Shown in pieces: positions 15,005 through 24,111 of a stretch of DNA of 42,719 nucleotides. The stretch's first letter is position 1, and every line of letters starts with the position of its first letter. The stretch is taken from positions 1 through 42,719 of the forward strand of contig JAGLHQ010000011.1 of assembly GCA_023143375.1 (NCBI GenBank), read 5' to 3'. The notes beneath the pieces are model-generated. The model did no database searches. It had not been told where the DNA came from and saw only the letters and a list, made by a program, of their open reading frames with translations. A program made the translations under genes and the position numbers. Origin of the DNA: Planctomycetota bacterium. Its GTDB lineage: Bacteria > Planctomycetota > Phycisphaerae > Sedimentisphaerales > Anaerohalosphaeraceae.

Positions 15005-17029
15005 ATGAGCTCAGAGAACGCAGAAGAAATAGAAGAGTTGAAATTTGACGACCTCGAAGGCATCCATAAGGCGGCCTTGAAAGAGCACAAGGTCGGGTCT
15101 CTCGCGGTCCATAGAAACCATCGGCTCGCCTACGAGGACGTGCGCTTTCTTGATGGCGCTGACAGCCAATGGACGGAAGAAGAATTGGCGAGTCGGAAGT
15201 CTCGCGGGGCTCCGGTTCTGACAGTTAACGCTTTGCCGACATTTGTAAACCAGGTTGTCGGAGATATTATGCTCAATACTCCTATGCTGAAGGCGATACC
15301 TGTTGATGAATTTGCCGACAAGGAGACGGCGCGAGTTATCGACGGTTTGTTTCGCAATATCGGTCGTCGCTCGAAAGGGGACCGCGTTTTCAAGCACGGA
15401 GGCAAGCAGTCTGTCGGGCATGGATTCGGGTACATGGAAGTCTTTACTGAATATACGGGCAAAGACTCCTTCGAGCAGGATATAAAGTTTAGGTCAATTA
15501 AAAATTCCTTCTCTGTAATACCTGACGAAGAGGCCGAAGACATAACTCTTTCGGATCAAAATAAGTGTTTTGTGGAAAAACGTATGACGCGTGATGCCTT
15601 CAAAAGAAGGTGGCCAGGAGAAGAAATAACTGATTTTACGCAAGCGAGAAGTAAATTTAACGGCGCCGAATACGCGCGATGGTTCATGCAGAACGAAGTC
15701 TTGATAGCGAAATATTATAAACGCTTCAAAAGAACCGTTGAGATTTTACAATTAGAAGATGGCCGAGTTATTAAGGCCGATGATTTGCTTGACGATAAAG
15801 CCCTTGCCAAAGAAGTCAAGGGCATAAAGATCAAACAAAAGAGAGAGGCGATCTATTACGAGGTCTACAGCTACATCATGTCGGGAGATAAGATATTAGA
15901 GGGCCCCGACAAAATTATGTCGCAGTCGATACCAGTTATAAGGATTGCCGGTCAAACTCAGGAGATAGGCGACTATACTGTCTTGAGAGGGCTTATACGC
16001 CATTCCAAGGACGCTATGCGCATGAAAAACTACTGGCTTTCAACAATAGCCGAGTCGCTTACTACCGCGCCAAAGACGCCTTATCTAGCCACAAAGAAGC
16101 ATGTCGAGGGCTATGAGAATATATGGAGAAATGCAAACCGATATAATTACGCTTATCTACCCTACAATATCGATCCGCAGGCTCCTGGCACCGTGCCGCA
16201 AAGAACGCCGCCAGCCTTTTTGCCTGAAGGCGCCTTTGTTCAATACCAGAAAATGGGCGAGGAGCTAAAGAATACTACCGGCTTGTTTGAGGCTTCTATA
16301 GGAGCAAGAAGCAATGAAAGAACCGGCGCCGCAATAGAAGCGCGAGAACGCTCGGGCGACATAGGGACATTCGAGTATATTGATAACCTGAATGATGCGA
16401 TTGTTCAGCTAGGCGAAGTTATTATGGAGATGATCCCAAATGTTTATGATACACAGAGGGTTATACGACTCCTCAATCCTGACAATAAAACTATTGAGAC
16501 TATAACGATAAATAATCGCGTCTTTGATCCAAACGACTCTCGACTTGTATTGACTGAAAACGATCTCTCTGTCGGGAAATACGATGTGGCGATAGAAATT
16601 GGTCCGAACTTCACTACGCAACGTCAAGAGACCGCAAGAAAAATGACAGAGTTCTTGCAAGTTCTAAACGATCAGCAAAAGGCTCTGGTTGTAGATATGA
16701 TTCCTAGCGCTCTTGACTTCAAGGGTGCTGACGAAATGCAAAGGCGCTTACAGGTTATATTACCTAAAGGCATCTTGCCGGAAGAAGCTGGACAGCCACA
16801 GCAACCACAACCGCCGACGCCAGCAGAGGAATTAGAGGCTCAGAAGTTGCAGGTTGAATCCGAAAAGAATCAGGTCGCGGCAGGTAAGAACGATGTTGAG
16901 ATGGCAAAGGTTCAACTTGAAGCCGCGAAGGTCGCGCAGGAAGCCGAAGACGCTGACGCGAGGACGCGAGAGATTGTATTGGATACGATAGAGGAAATCA
17001 ATGCTCCTGACGAGGCCGCGAATCTCTAG
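15005..17029 (+). CDS. Portal protein, P22 type
   Basis: This 674-residue protein forms the dodecameric channel through which DNA enters and leaves the head. Its length and sequence fit the P22 portal family: an N-terminal RRxG-like approach, a central wing, then NTTGLFEASIGARSNERTGA near residues 424-443 before the channel region. The C-terminal 70 residues are Gln/Glu/Ala-rich and probably coiled coil, like the P22 barrel. It is adjacent to terL, as expected. Confidence 0.9.
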   Translation: MSSENAEEIEELKFDDLEGIHKAALKEHKVGSLAVHRNHRLAYEDVRFLDGADSQWTEEELASRKSRGAPVLTVNALPTFVNQVVGDIMLNTPMLKAIPVDEFADKETARVIDGLFRNIGRRSKGDRVFKHGGKQSVGHGFGYMEVFTEYTGKDSFEQDIKFRSIKNSFSVIPDEEAEDITLSDQNKCFVEKRMTRDAFKRRWPGEEITDFTQARSKFNGAEYARWFMQNEVLIAKYYKRFKRTVEILQLEDGRVIKADDLLDDKALAKEVKGIKIKQKREAIYYEVYSYIMSGDKILEGPDKIMSQSIPVIRIAGQTQEIGDYTVLRGLIRHSKDAMRMKNYWLSTIAESLTTAPKTPYLATKKHVEGYENIWRNANRYNYAYLPYNIDPQAPGTVPQRTPPAFLPEGAFVQYQKMGEELKNTTGLFEASIGARSNERTGAAIEARERSGDIGTFEYIDNLNDAIVQLGEVIMEMIPNVYDTQRVIRLLNPDNKTIETITINNRVFDPNDSRLVLTENDLSVGKYDVAIEIGPNFTTQRQETARKMTEFLQVLNDQQKALVVDMIPSALDFKGADEMQRRLQVILPKGILPEEAGQPQQPQPPTPAEELEAQKLQVESEKNQVAAGKNDVEMAKVQLEAAKVAQEAEDADARTREIVLDTIEEINAPDEAANL

Positions 17030-17050
17030 GGAGAGTAAAGGAGGGATAAA

Positions 17051-17257
17051 ATGCACGGAGGACGAGTAATAGGAATACCTGTTAGTATGGCGGCAGAAAG
17101 TAATTGTCCCTTGCCGACACAGTATGTTGCTATCCCTGCCGACCCAACGTCTCTGGCTGTGGAAATATTGGTGCAGGAGTTTACGGCATTTGTGGAGATA
17201 TTCAATAGTATGCTTGCGAAGTTACGCAAGGCGAAATATCTCGAATTAGAAGTTTAA
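17051..17257 (+). CDS. Small protein between portal and scaffold
   Basis: This 68-residue protein follows AAAGGAGGGA. It is mostly non-polar with a helical C-terminal half (VEILVQEFTAFVEIFNSMLA) that could oligomerise. Its place suggests a small head-assembly or tail-related protein, but no family is recognised. Confidence 0.65.
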   Translation: MHGGRVIGIPVSMAAESNCPLPTQYVAIPADPTSLAVEILVQEFTAFVEIFNSMLAKLRKAKYLELEV

Positions 17258-17297
17258 CCTTAAGCGTACCGGCCAGAAGTCGGGGTAGGAGGCGAAG

Positions 17298-18215
17298 ATG
17301 GAAGATCCAAACGCACCTGACGAATCAGGGGTAACACCGGATACACCCGAGGACCAATCCACCTCAACAGACGCACCAGTCGAGACTGGGGTAACACCAT
17401 CGGAAGAAGCGCCGGCTGGAGGAGAAGAAAAAGGCGGAGACCTTACTGATCCTGCGGCAAAGCTAGAGATGAAGAAGTTGAGAGACGGGCAAAGACTGGC
17501 TGAGGAAGAAGCTATCGCCCTCAGAGAGCGGAATAGGAAACTTGAGGAGGAAGCCGCCGCCAGAACCAACGCTCCGACAGAGGAGTCTGCCACCAAGACT
17601 GGACCGCCGGAGTTTGACGATTACGACGATCCGGCGGAATACCACAAAGTAGCGGCTGACTATTCACTCAACGAGGCAATCGCCAAAAGGGACGAAAAGG
17701 ATAACCTCAAGAAACAGGCCGACGCGGTAGAGAACGCAACGGTCAAGTTCAACGAGGGCATCCCTGAGGCCAAAGTAAAGAACAAAGATTACGTCGAAGT
17801 CGCCAGAACCGCACAGGTCTATTGCTCTGATGAAATGGTATTGGAGATTGTGCAATGCGATGGCGCTCACGATATAGTCTACCATCTTGGCCAGAATCCT
17901 TCAGAAGCGAGGCGCATCGCCGGACTCTCTCAACTTCAACGGGCAAGAGAGTTGGGAAAACTGGAGGCAAGATTCGGAGGAAATCCTGACGAGCCGACAG
18001 GGGAACCAACACAAAAAACGATAACGCAGGCTGACGCGCCTGCCGCCGAACTACCTAGCGGTGGTACTGACGTAGATGACACCGCTATGACTACGGATGA
18101 GTTCGCCGAGAAACGCAAGGCAGAAAGGGCCGCGAAACGTGGAGCGGCGCCTAAAGCGGCAACTCAGGTCAATAGTAGGGAGGCAAGGAGAGCGACAGCC
18201 GTAAAGACAGGATAG
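17298..18215 (+). CDS. Scaffolding protein
   Basis: This 305-residue, highly charged protein has an acidic Pro/Thr-rich N-terminus, a coiled coil at residues 52-95, an acidic middle and a basic C-terminal helix rich in Arg/Ala/Lys. This architecture, with a basic coat-binding tail, and the position between portal and coat are those of P22-type scaffolds, which guide coat assembly and then exit. The N-terminus contains a doubled unit (AP-x-E-x-GVTP) encoded by two copies 60 bases apart. Confidence 0.82.
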   Translation: MEDPNAPDESGVTPDTPEDQSTSTDAPVETGVTPSEEAPAGGEEKGGDLTDPAAKLEMKKLRDGQRLAEEEAIALRERNRKLEEEAAARTNAPTEESATKTGPPEFDDYDDPAEYHKVAADYSLNEAIAKRDEKDNLKKQADAVENATVKFNEGIPEAKVKNKDYVEVARTAQVYCSDEMVLEIVQCDGAHDIVYHLGQNPSEARRIAGLSQLQRARELGKLEARFGGNPDEPTGEPTQKTITQADAPAAELPSGGTDVDDTAMTTDEFAEKRKAERAAKRGAAPKAATQVNSREARRATAVKTG

Positions 18216-18224
18216 AGGTTTATT

Positions 18225-19424
18225 ATGACGTTACCAACCAATACCCTATTGACAATTGACATGATTACAACCGAGGCACTGGTTGTTCTCCATGAGCAGT
18301 TGAATCTCATAGGGAATATCAACAGGCAGTACGACGATCAATTCGCCAAAAGCGGCGGTAAAATCGGTTCGACGCTCCGCATCAGGGAGCCGAACCAGTT
18401 TACCGTCAGGACTGGCCGAGTTGCTTCGCCGCAGGACGTAACCAATACGCAGGTTACTCTGACGTTGGCTACTCAGAAGGGCGTCGATATGGAGTTTTCA
18501 TCCGCAGAGATGGCGCTCGATATTGACCTATTCTCTGAGAATTACATCACGCCGGCCATGCAGAGACTTGCCTCAGAGATCGAGGCGGACGTTTTCACAG
18601 TCACACAGGACGTCTACAATCTCGTTGGTACGCCTGGAACGACACCGGCTACACTCAAGGTCTTCTTGGATGCTAAGGCGAAACTCCAACAGTTCCTTAC
18701 TCCAAGGGGCAACCGGAATATGACGATCAATTCCGATACAGAGGCGTCGATAGTCGATGCCCTCAAGGGACTCTTTCAGGATTCTAGCGCTATCTCAAGG
18801 CAGTATCTTGAAGGACTCATGGGCAGAACTGCCGGCATGGACTGGTGGCAGAATGAGTTGATCCATGTCCACACGAACGGATCAATGGGCGGCACGCCGC
18901 TTGTCGATGGTGCTTCACAGACTGGTTCGTCACTTGTAACCGATGGATGGGGAACTTCAAATACTATCACCAAGGGTACAGTAATCACCCTTGCCGGCGT
19001 ATTTGCGGTTCATCCCGAGACCAAGACAGCATATCCGTTCCTACAGCAGTTCGTCGTAACCGCGTTAGCCACGGCTAGTTCCGGCGCCGCTACGCTTGCC
19101 ATAAGCCCGTCTATTACCACTTCGGGCGCGAGACAGACCGTAAGTGGCAGTCCGGCTGATAATGCTGTTATAACGCCTGTAGGGGCCGCCTCAACTGCCT
19201 ATGCTCAAAACTTAGCGTTCCACAAGGATGCCTTCACGTTTGTAACGGCAGACCTTGAGCTCTACGCGGACGCAAAGCAGATTTCAAGGCAGGTGATGGA
19301 CGGCATATCCATGAGGATATGGCAGGCATCAGACATCAGAGAGGATAGCAATATAACGCGAATCGATGTCCTGTACGGCTTTTTAGCAACAAGGCCGCAA
19401 TTAGCGTGCAGGGTTACTTCTTAA
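18225..19424 (+). CDS. Major capsid protein, P22 coat type
   Basis: This 399-residue HK97-fold shell protein is of the P22 coat family. The N-terminus (TNTLLTIDMITTEALVVLHE) and the following GGKIGSTLRIREPNQFTVR are family hallmarks. The middle carries the Gly/Thr-rich inserted domain (residues 220-330). The size is close to P22 gp5 (430 residues). It follows the scaffold gene by ten bases and is followed by a strong stem-loop. Confidence 0.92.
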   Translation: MTLPTNTLLTIDMITTEALVVLHEQLNLIGNINRQYDDQFAKSGGKIGSTLRIREPNQFTVRTGRVASPQDVTNTQVTLTLATQKGVDMEFSSAEMALDIDLFSENYITPAMQRLASEIEADVFTVTQDVYNLVGTPGTTPATLKVFLDAKAKLQQFLTPRGNRNMTINSDTEASIVDALKGLFQDSSAISRQYLEGLMGRTAGMDWWQNELIHVHTNGSMGGTPLVDGASQTGSSLVTDGWGTSNTITKGTVITLAGVFAVHPETKTAYPFLQQFVVTALATASSGAATLAISPSITTSGARQTVSGSPADNAVITPVGAASTAYAQNLAFHKDAFTFVTADLELYADAKQISRQVMDGISMRIWQASDIREDSNITRIDVLYGFLATRPQLACRVTS

Positions 19425-19436
19425 CCTAAACCTGGG

Positions 19437-19467
19437 AGTGGCGGCGGACAGGCCAACCGCCGCCACT
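19437..19467 (+). terminator. Perfect GC-rich stem-loop after the coat gene
   Basis: GTGGCGGCGG (19438-19447) and CCGCCGCCAC (19457-19466) form a perfect 10-bp stem with a 9-base loop, extended by an A-T pair. No T-run follows, so it is not a classic intrinsic terminator. It more likely protects the coat mRNA from 3' exonucleases or attenuates transcription. Confidence 0.6.
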
Positions 19468-19485
19468 TACCACAAAGAGGATGAT

Positions 19486-19917
19486 ATGAGTGCAGAGAGA
19501 GAGTTTGTAGCGGGAGACGGGGAGGCATTTGGTTCAGAAAAAGACCTCAAAGAGTATGAGGCAATGCGAGAGCGAGACAGCAATACCAGGACGTATGTTT
19601 ACGACAAAGAGACCGGCCAAGCATTGCTATGCGACAATGCAGAGGCCTCGAAAAAGCTCATCAAGACCGGCAAATATGTCGATACGCCTGCCAAGTGCAA
19701 AGGCAAGGTTGAGCAGGTGGCCGAGAACACGGGGGACGGCAAGGAACTGGATTGGCTCAAACTCAAAGCCAAAGACGTCAAGAAGATGGAGCGAACCGTG
19801 CTTGAGGAGAAGATGTACTACCTCAAACTCATGCCCGAAGAGAGTATGACAAACGCCGATATGCTAAAGGTTATTCAGGTCAAACTGGAGGCCGACGCTG
19901 AGACCGGCGAGGAGTAA
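19486..19917 (+). CDS. Hypothetical head or head-tail protein
   Basis: This 143-residue acidic protein starts at 19486 after AAAGAGG. The C-terminal part (LDWLKLKAKDVKKMERTVLE and the helices after it) looks like a small helical bundle of the kind found at the end of phage head proteins. The gene lies between coat and the gp4-like gene and is bracketed by two perfect stem-loops, so it forms its own expression unit. The exact role is unknown. Confidence 0.65.
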   Translation: MSAEREFVAGDGEAFGSEKDLKEYEAMRERDSNTRTYVYDKETGQALLCDNAEASKKLIKTGKYVDTPAKCKGKVEQVAENTGDGKELDWLKLKAKDVKKMERTVLEEKMYYLKLMPEESMTNADMLKVIQVKLEADAETGEE

Positions 19918-19923
19918 CTATTA

Positions 19924-19949
19924 GGGACGACGGGTAGCGCCGTCGTCCC
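19924..19949 (+). terminator. Second perfect stem-loop
   Basis: GGGACGACGG (19924-19933) and CCGTCGTCCC (19940-19949) form a perfect 10-bp stem with a 6-base loop, directly after the stop codon and before the ribosome binding site of the gp4-like gene. It has no T-run. Its sequence differs from that of the stem at 19437 while its size is the same. Confidence 0.6.
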
Positions 19950-19963
19950 GTTCAGGAGTTATT

Positions 19964-20683
19964 ATGGCAACGGCAAGAGATTTAATAAAATTAGCATTTG
20001 GCGCTCTTACATTGCAGGCCGCAGGCGACGATGTAGACCCGAACGACGAGGCTGACGCCCTTACGATTCTCAATATGATGCTGGGAACATGGGGCAATAA
20101 ACGTACTCGTATCCTCTCGTCGGTTAAGGAGGGTTTTACGCTCACCATAGGGCAGACGACCTATACAATCGGAACGGGTGGAGATTTCAGCACCGAGAGG
20201 CCGGTTAAGATCGAAAAGGCTTTTGTCCGTGATAGTAACAACCAGGATCATCCTGTGAAGATTATCGTAGACAGGGCGGAGTACGAAGGAATAATAGATA
20301 AGAATATTTCTGCTCGTCCCTATAAACTTTATTTTGAGCGCGTATTTGATTCTTCGCGCGGCAACATTCTTCTGAACCGAGCGCCGGACACAGCCGAGAC
20401 TCTTTTTCTTATCATGTGGAAGCCGTTTACTACTTTCTCTTTGGCAACTGATGTCGTCGTGCTACCGAACGGGTACGAGGAGGCGATCTATACTCAACTC
20501 GCTATAAGGTTGGCCCCGCATTTCGGCAAGACAGTATCACAGGAATTGGCAACTATTGCCGGTGATGCCGTCGGCGCGATAGACAAGGTGAACTTGGAAG
20601 TGCCGATTGTTCGGCCAGACGCTCCGAGAGGAACCGGAGATGGTAATTATTACGACAGGGTAGATGTGAGGTCCGATACTTGA
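19964..20683 (+). CDS. Tail accessory factor, P22 gp4-like
   Basis: This 239-residue head-completion protein seals the portal and is the base for the tail. The N-terminal helix (ATARDLIKLAFGALTLQAAG) and the ALTILNMMLGTWGNKR segment are typical of P22 gp4-like proteins. The next gene is gp10-like, as in P22. It starts after TCAGGAG, and the stop overlaps the next start codon. Confidence 0.82.
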   Translation: MATARDLIKLAFGALTLQAAGDDVDPNDEADALTILNMMLGTWGNKRTRILSSVKEGFTLTIGQTTYTIGTGGDFSTERPVKIEKAFVRDSNNQDHPVKIIVDRAEYEGIIDKNISARPYKLYFERVFDSSRGNILLNRAPDTAETLFLIMWKPFTTFSLATDVVVLPNGYEEAIYTQLAIRLAPHFGKTVSQELATIAGDAVGAIDKVNLEVPIVRPDAPRGTGDGNYYDRVDVRSDT

Positions 20684-22194
20684 CGCAAAGGATCAAGATA
20701 CCGTTTGTGGGCCCTGCCTACGAGTCTAAGAGCAAGAATGTCAACGCTCAGAGGAGCGTAAATCTCTATCTTGAGACCGGCGGTTTCGAGGGCAAGAGCA
20801 GTATAGCGCTCTACGGTACTCCAGGTCTTGAATTATTCGCAACGCTTGGAGGTGATGGGGTTCGAGGTGAGTATCATCCTCCGTCGAAAAACCTATTTGC
20901 AGTCTCAGGAAATACCTTCTACGAGGTGAACCGTGCCGGTGTGGTCACTGAAAGAGGTACGCTCAACTCGTCCTCTGGTCGCGTATCTATGGTCGATAAC
21001 GGTACGCAAATTATGATTGTCGATGGCGTAGACGGCTACATATATAATCTTGACACAACAGCTTTTGTTCAAATTACTGATTCCGATTTTCCTGGCGCCG
21101 ACACCGTAACTTTTGTAGACGGTTATTTTGCAGTTAATAAACCAGATACCGGCAGGTGGCATGTATCGGCTTTGTTAGACGGTCTTTCGTGGGATGCTAC
21201 TGATTTCACCACGGCAGAAAGCAGTCCTGATGAACTTGTGGCCGTTCTCAATATCCAGGGCACAGTGCATGCGTTCGGCAGATACACAACAGAGATTTAT
21301 TATAATTCGGCGGCTGTTTTCCCATTCGACAGAATAAGCGGCGGCATAATGAAGTGGGGGATAGAGGCTAGATTCTCTTTGTCCGAGGCAGATAATACCG
21401 CTTTTTGGCTTGGTCGGAATCTATCGGGCGGCCATGTTGTTTTACGCAAGCAGGGATATGATGCCATAAGAGTTTCTGACCATGCCGTAGAGGAAGCAAT
21501 GGATAAGATGTCTACAGTTTCAGACGCTTTTTCTTATTCCTATACTTCTCGGGGACACACTTTTTATGTCTTGACTTTTCCAACAGGAAATCAGACGTGG
21601 GTTCTTGATATTACGACAGGGCTCTGGCATGAAAGGCAAAGCTATAAAGAAGGCGGTTCCATAAGGCATAGGGCAAACGCTCATTTTTATTTCATAGACG
21701 AACATATTGTGGGCGACTTCGAGAGCGGAAAACTTTATAAAATGCGCGACGATGTTTTGACGGATGATGGAGATCCGATTGAACGTATACGCAGAACACA
21801 ACGAGTAACGGATCGAGAAAAAAATATCGTATATTCTCGTCTTGAGGTTGATATGGAAACAGGTGTCGGGCTCTCGACAAGTTCAACGGACGAGACTGAA
21901 GCGTTTTTTGCAGACGGCAGTATTTTGGCCGACGGTTCAAAACTTGCCGGTGATGATTCGGTTGTAGGTGGCGAGATAAATCCTGCGGCCATGCTCAGGT
22001 GGAGCGACGATGGTGGACACACTTGGTCTAACGAGAAGTGGCGCTCGATGGGTAAAAAAGGTGAATACGGAAAGAGAGTGGTGTGGAATAGATTAGGCTT
22101 TGGCAGGGACAGGATTTGGGAATTGAAAATAACTGACCCCGTAAAGGTTGTAATTATAGGCGCCGTCGCAGATATTGAAGTAATGGCCGCATAA
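20680..22194 (+). CDS. Packaged-DNA stabilisation protein, P22 gp10-like
   Basis: This 504-residue beta-rich protein forms the tail hub that closes the head. The N-terminus (RIKIPFVGPAYESKSKNVNA with AQRSVNLYLE) and the GTPGLE motif are hallmarks of gp10-like proteins, followed by propeller-like repeats. The start is TTG at 20680, overlapping the previous stop as TTGA, so translation is coupled. No P22 gp26-like needle gene is recognised nearby. Confidence 0.85.
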   Translation: MTQRIKIPFVGPAYESKSKNVNAQRSVNLYLETGGFEGKSSIALYGTPGLELFATLGGDGVRGEYHPPSKNLFAVSGNTFYEVNRAGVVTERGTLNSSSGRVSMVDNGTQIMIVDGVDGYIYNLDTTAFVQITDSDFPGADTVTFVDGYFAVNKPDTGRWHVSALLDGLSWDATDFTTAESSPDELVAVLNIQGTVHAFGRYTTEIYYNSAAVFPFDRISGGIMKWGIEARFSLSEADNTAFWLGRNLSGGHVVLRKQGYDAIRVSDHAVEEAMDKMSTVSDAFSYSYTSRGHTFYVLTFPTGNQTWVLDITTGLWHERQSYKEGGSIRHRANAHFYFIDEHIVGDFESGKLYKMRDDVLTDDGDPIERIRRTQRVTDREKNIVYSRLEVDMETGVGLSTSSTDETEAFFADGSILADGSKLAGDDSVVGGEINPAAMLRWSDDGGHTWSNEKWRSMGKKGEYGKRVVWNRLGFGRDRIWELKITDPVKVVIIGAVADIEVMAA

Positions 22195-22203
22195 GGAGGA
22201 TTT

Positions 22204-22422
22204 ATGAGTATGTTAAGCGATCCAAACGATCCAAAAGGACAGACTTCATCCATGAGGGTTATGTGTTTTTGCTCTCTTGTTGTATCGGTAGTTTTCGGCT
22301 TTATAACGCTTACAAGGCCAATGGCAGACCCAAACGTGGGTATATATATAACCACCATCTTTGTTGTAGGGGCTTTCGCTCCAAAAGCCGTACAAAAATT
22401 CGCGGAGGAAAAAGTAAAATGA
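22204..22422 (+). CDS. Small two-helix membrane protein
   Basis: This 72-residue protein starts after AAGGAGG. Two hydrophobic segments (about 18-37 and 45-62) lie between a polar start and a basic end, resembling a small holin or membrane pore. It overlaps the tailspike start codon as ATGA. A second lysis cluster lies near 31 kb, so this may instead help DNA entry. Confidence 0.6.
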   Translation: MSMLSDPNDPKGQTSSMRVMCFCSLVVSVVFGFITLTRPMADPNVGIYITTIFVVGAFAPKAVQKFAEEKVK

Positions 22423-24098
22423 AAAAGATATTCAACGGTGTACTTGCGGTAATCCTGGCTACTTGTTTATTGGGCGGCATCGGCAACGCGGCAGACGAAC
22501 GCATACAGTCCTCCGAGCGTATGGTGGGGGCCGGCCATTCCACTCTCTCGGACACTCTCAATCGCCTTTCTCTTATCGAACACAATAACGATGGCACGCA
22601 TGATCTGCTTACACAGGTTACAGACCCGTGGATAGATGTTAGGGCATATGGAGCAATAGCCAATGATGGGCTAGACGATTCCACGGCAGTGCAGGCGGCC
22701 ATTGATGCGGCCAAGGGGACATCTGAAACCGACCCTTCCCTTACAGTATTTTTCCCGTCTGGAACATATAATCTGGCTACAGCTATCACTTGGCACGATT
22801 CCAATATAATAGGACAACAGGCTAATAGTGGTGTAAGGATATATTGGGATGGCGCGGCGGGGGCAACTGTATTTACTAAGCCAGTCGCAACTTGGGGCGG
22901 CAGTTCACATGGCATAATGGAGGGGATTAACTTTAGAGGCGGCACTAATGAGCCAGCCACCTGGATTGACCTAACAGCTAATATAATAGATAAAAATTTC
23001 AAGTTAAGCAGGGTTCACTTTGGTGATAGTGGAGCAGTCGGTTTAGGTTGCACGGGCGATGCTATAAAAATTGGCAGATGGGTGAACGTACATTGGGAAG
23101 ACTTGAGATTTGATTCAGTTGGTGGGTATGCGATAAGAGCTACCCCTACTAGCATACAACATCTTAGTTCGTTTATACTGGATAAGTTTACTTACGACCA
23201 AAATAGGTCTAGTGGCCCTGCCTCTGGTATGATTATGGTTGATAATTCTGATGATGCTACAAATTTAGGAACCTTTGAAATTTCTAATGGAAGAATCGAA
23301 ATAAATACAGCATGGACAGGGAATCAGGCCATTGTCACCCTCAAAATTTTAAATGTTCCAACAGCTACAAATTCGTTAGGACTTGTTTTAAGAAATGTTA
23401 CTTATCAAGATTCCGCAAGCATGGCGAATGATAATATTTTATATAGGGAGACTACAAATACTACTGGCAGAGAATCTTTAATACTAGACAATTTTAGAGG
23501 TTCAGGTATATCAACAATGCTTGGGGGTACTTGGCCTTCTAATCAATACTTACCATCCGTTGGTAATGTGGCCTATGTTGCGATGAACACATTATTAGAT
23601 GGAGTCTTGGAAATTGGAGCACAAGGAAGAGACGCGTTTATATTCCATAGGAGCACCCTTTCTACAGATAATTCACTTGCTGTAGGCGTTTCTACAGATG
23701 CAGACAATCGACTTGAGATTTTATCTACAGGACAAATATCTTGGGGTAATGGAACCGACGCAGTAGATACGAACCTATATCGAAATGGCGTGGGTCAACT
23801 TAAAACAGATGGGTCTATCGTTAAAGCGATAGGCACTCTAGCGGACAGTGCGACACCGTCAATATCTGCTGGCGGCGACCTTTGGTTGACAGGGGGAACG
23901 ACTACGGTTACTGACATTTCTGGTGGCGCCGAGGGGCAAACAATAACCATTCTTTCAGAGCACGCTATAACTATTACGGACGGCACTAATTTCTTTTTAA
24001 GTGGTTCGGCAAATTTCGTTATGGCATCAACGGATAGCCTTGTCATTGTTCAAAAAGCGGATGGTAATTGGTATGAAGTATCTAGAAGTGTGAATTAA
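22419..24098 (+). CDS. Tailspike with beta-helix and a signal-peptide-like N-terminus
   Basis: This 559-residue protein is likely to bind and cut host surface polysaccharide. Residues 69-97 (DVRAYGAIANDGLDDSTAVQ) are the start motif of the pectate-lyase-3 right-handed beta-helix found in tailspikes, and the repetitive beta region that follows fits. The last part (ITITDGTNFFLSGSANF) is a typical fibre end domain. Residues 1-25 are a convincing secretion signal: MKK, a hydrophobic core and GNA before ADE, which is odd for a protein assembled in the cytoplasm. The central region is richer in A+T than its neighbours. Confidence 0.8.
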   Translation: MKKIFNGVLAVILATCLLGGIGNAADERIQSSERMVGAGHSTLSDTLNRLSLIEHNNDGTHDLLTQVTDPWIDVRAYGAIANDGLDDSTAVQAAIDAAKGTSETDPSLTVFFPSGTYNLATAITWHDSNIIGQQANSGVRIYWDGAAGATVFTKPVATWGGSSHGIMEGINFRGGTNEPATWIDLTANIIDKNFKLSRVHFGDSGAVGLGCTGDAIKIGRWVNVHWEDLRFDSVGGYAIRATPTSIQHLSSFILDKFTYDQNRSSGPASGMIMVDNSDDATNLGTFEISNGRIEINTAWTGNQAIVTLKILNVPTATNSLGLVLRNVTYQDSASMANDNILYRETTNTTGRESLILDNFRGSGISTMLGGTWPSNQYLPSVGNVAYVAMNTLLDGVLEIGAQGRDAFIFHRSTLSTDNSLAVGVSTDADNRLEILSTGQISWGNGTDAVDTNLYRNGVGQLKTDGSIVKAIGTLADSATPSISAGGDLWLTGGTTTVTDISGGAEGQTITILSEHAITITDGTNFFLSGSANFVMASTDSLVIVQKADGNWYEVSRSVN

Positions 24099-24111
24099 GG
24101 AGGTGGAGTAG

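Noticed and set aside
17311-17398. Doubled 28-base segment in the scaffold gene as a mobile or regulatory repeat
   Set aside because: It encodes a repeated Pro/Thr-rich unit in a flexible acidic region, which is ordinary for scaffolds.
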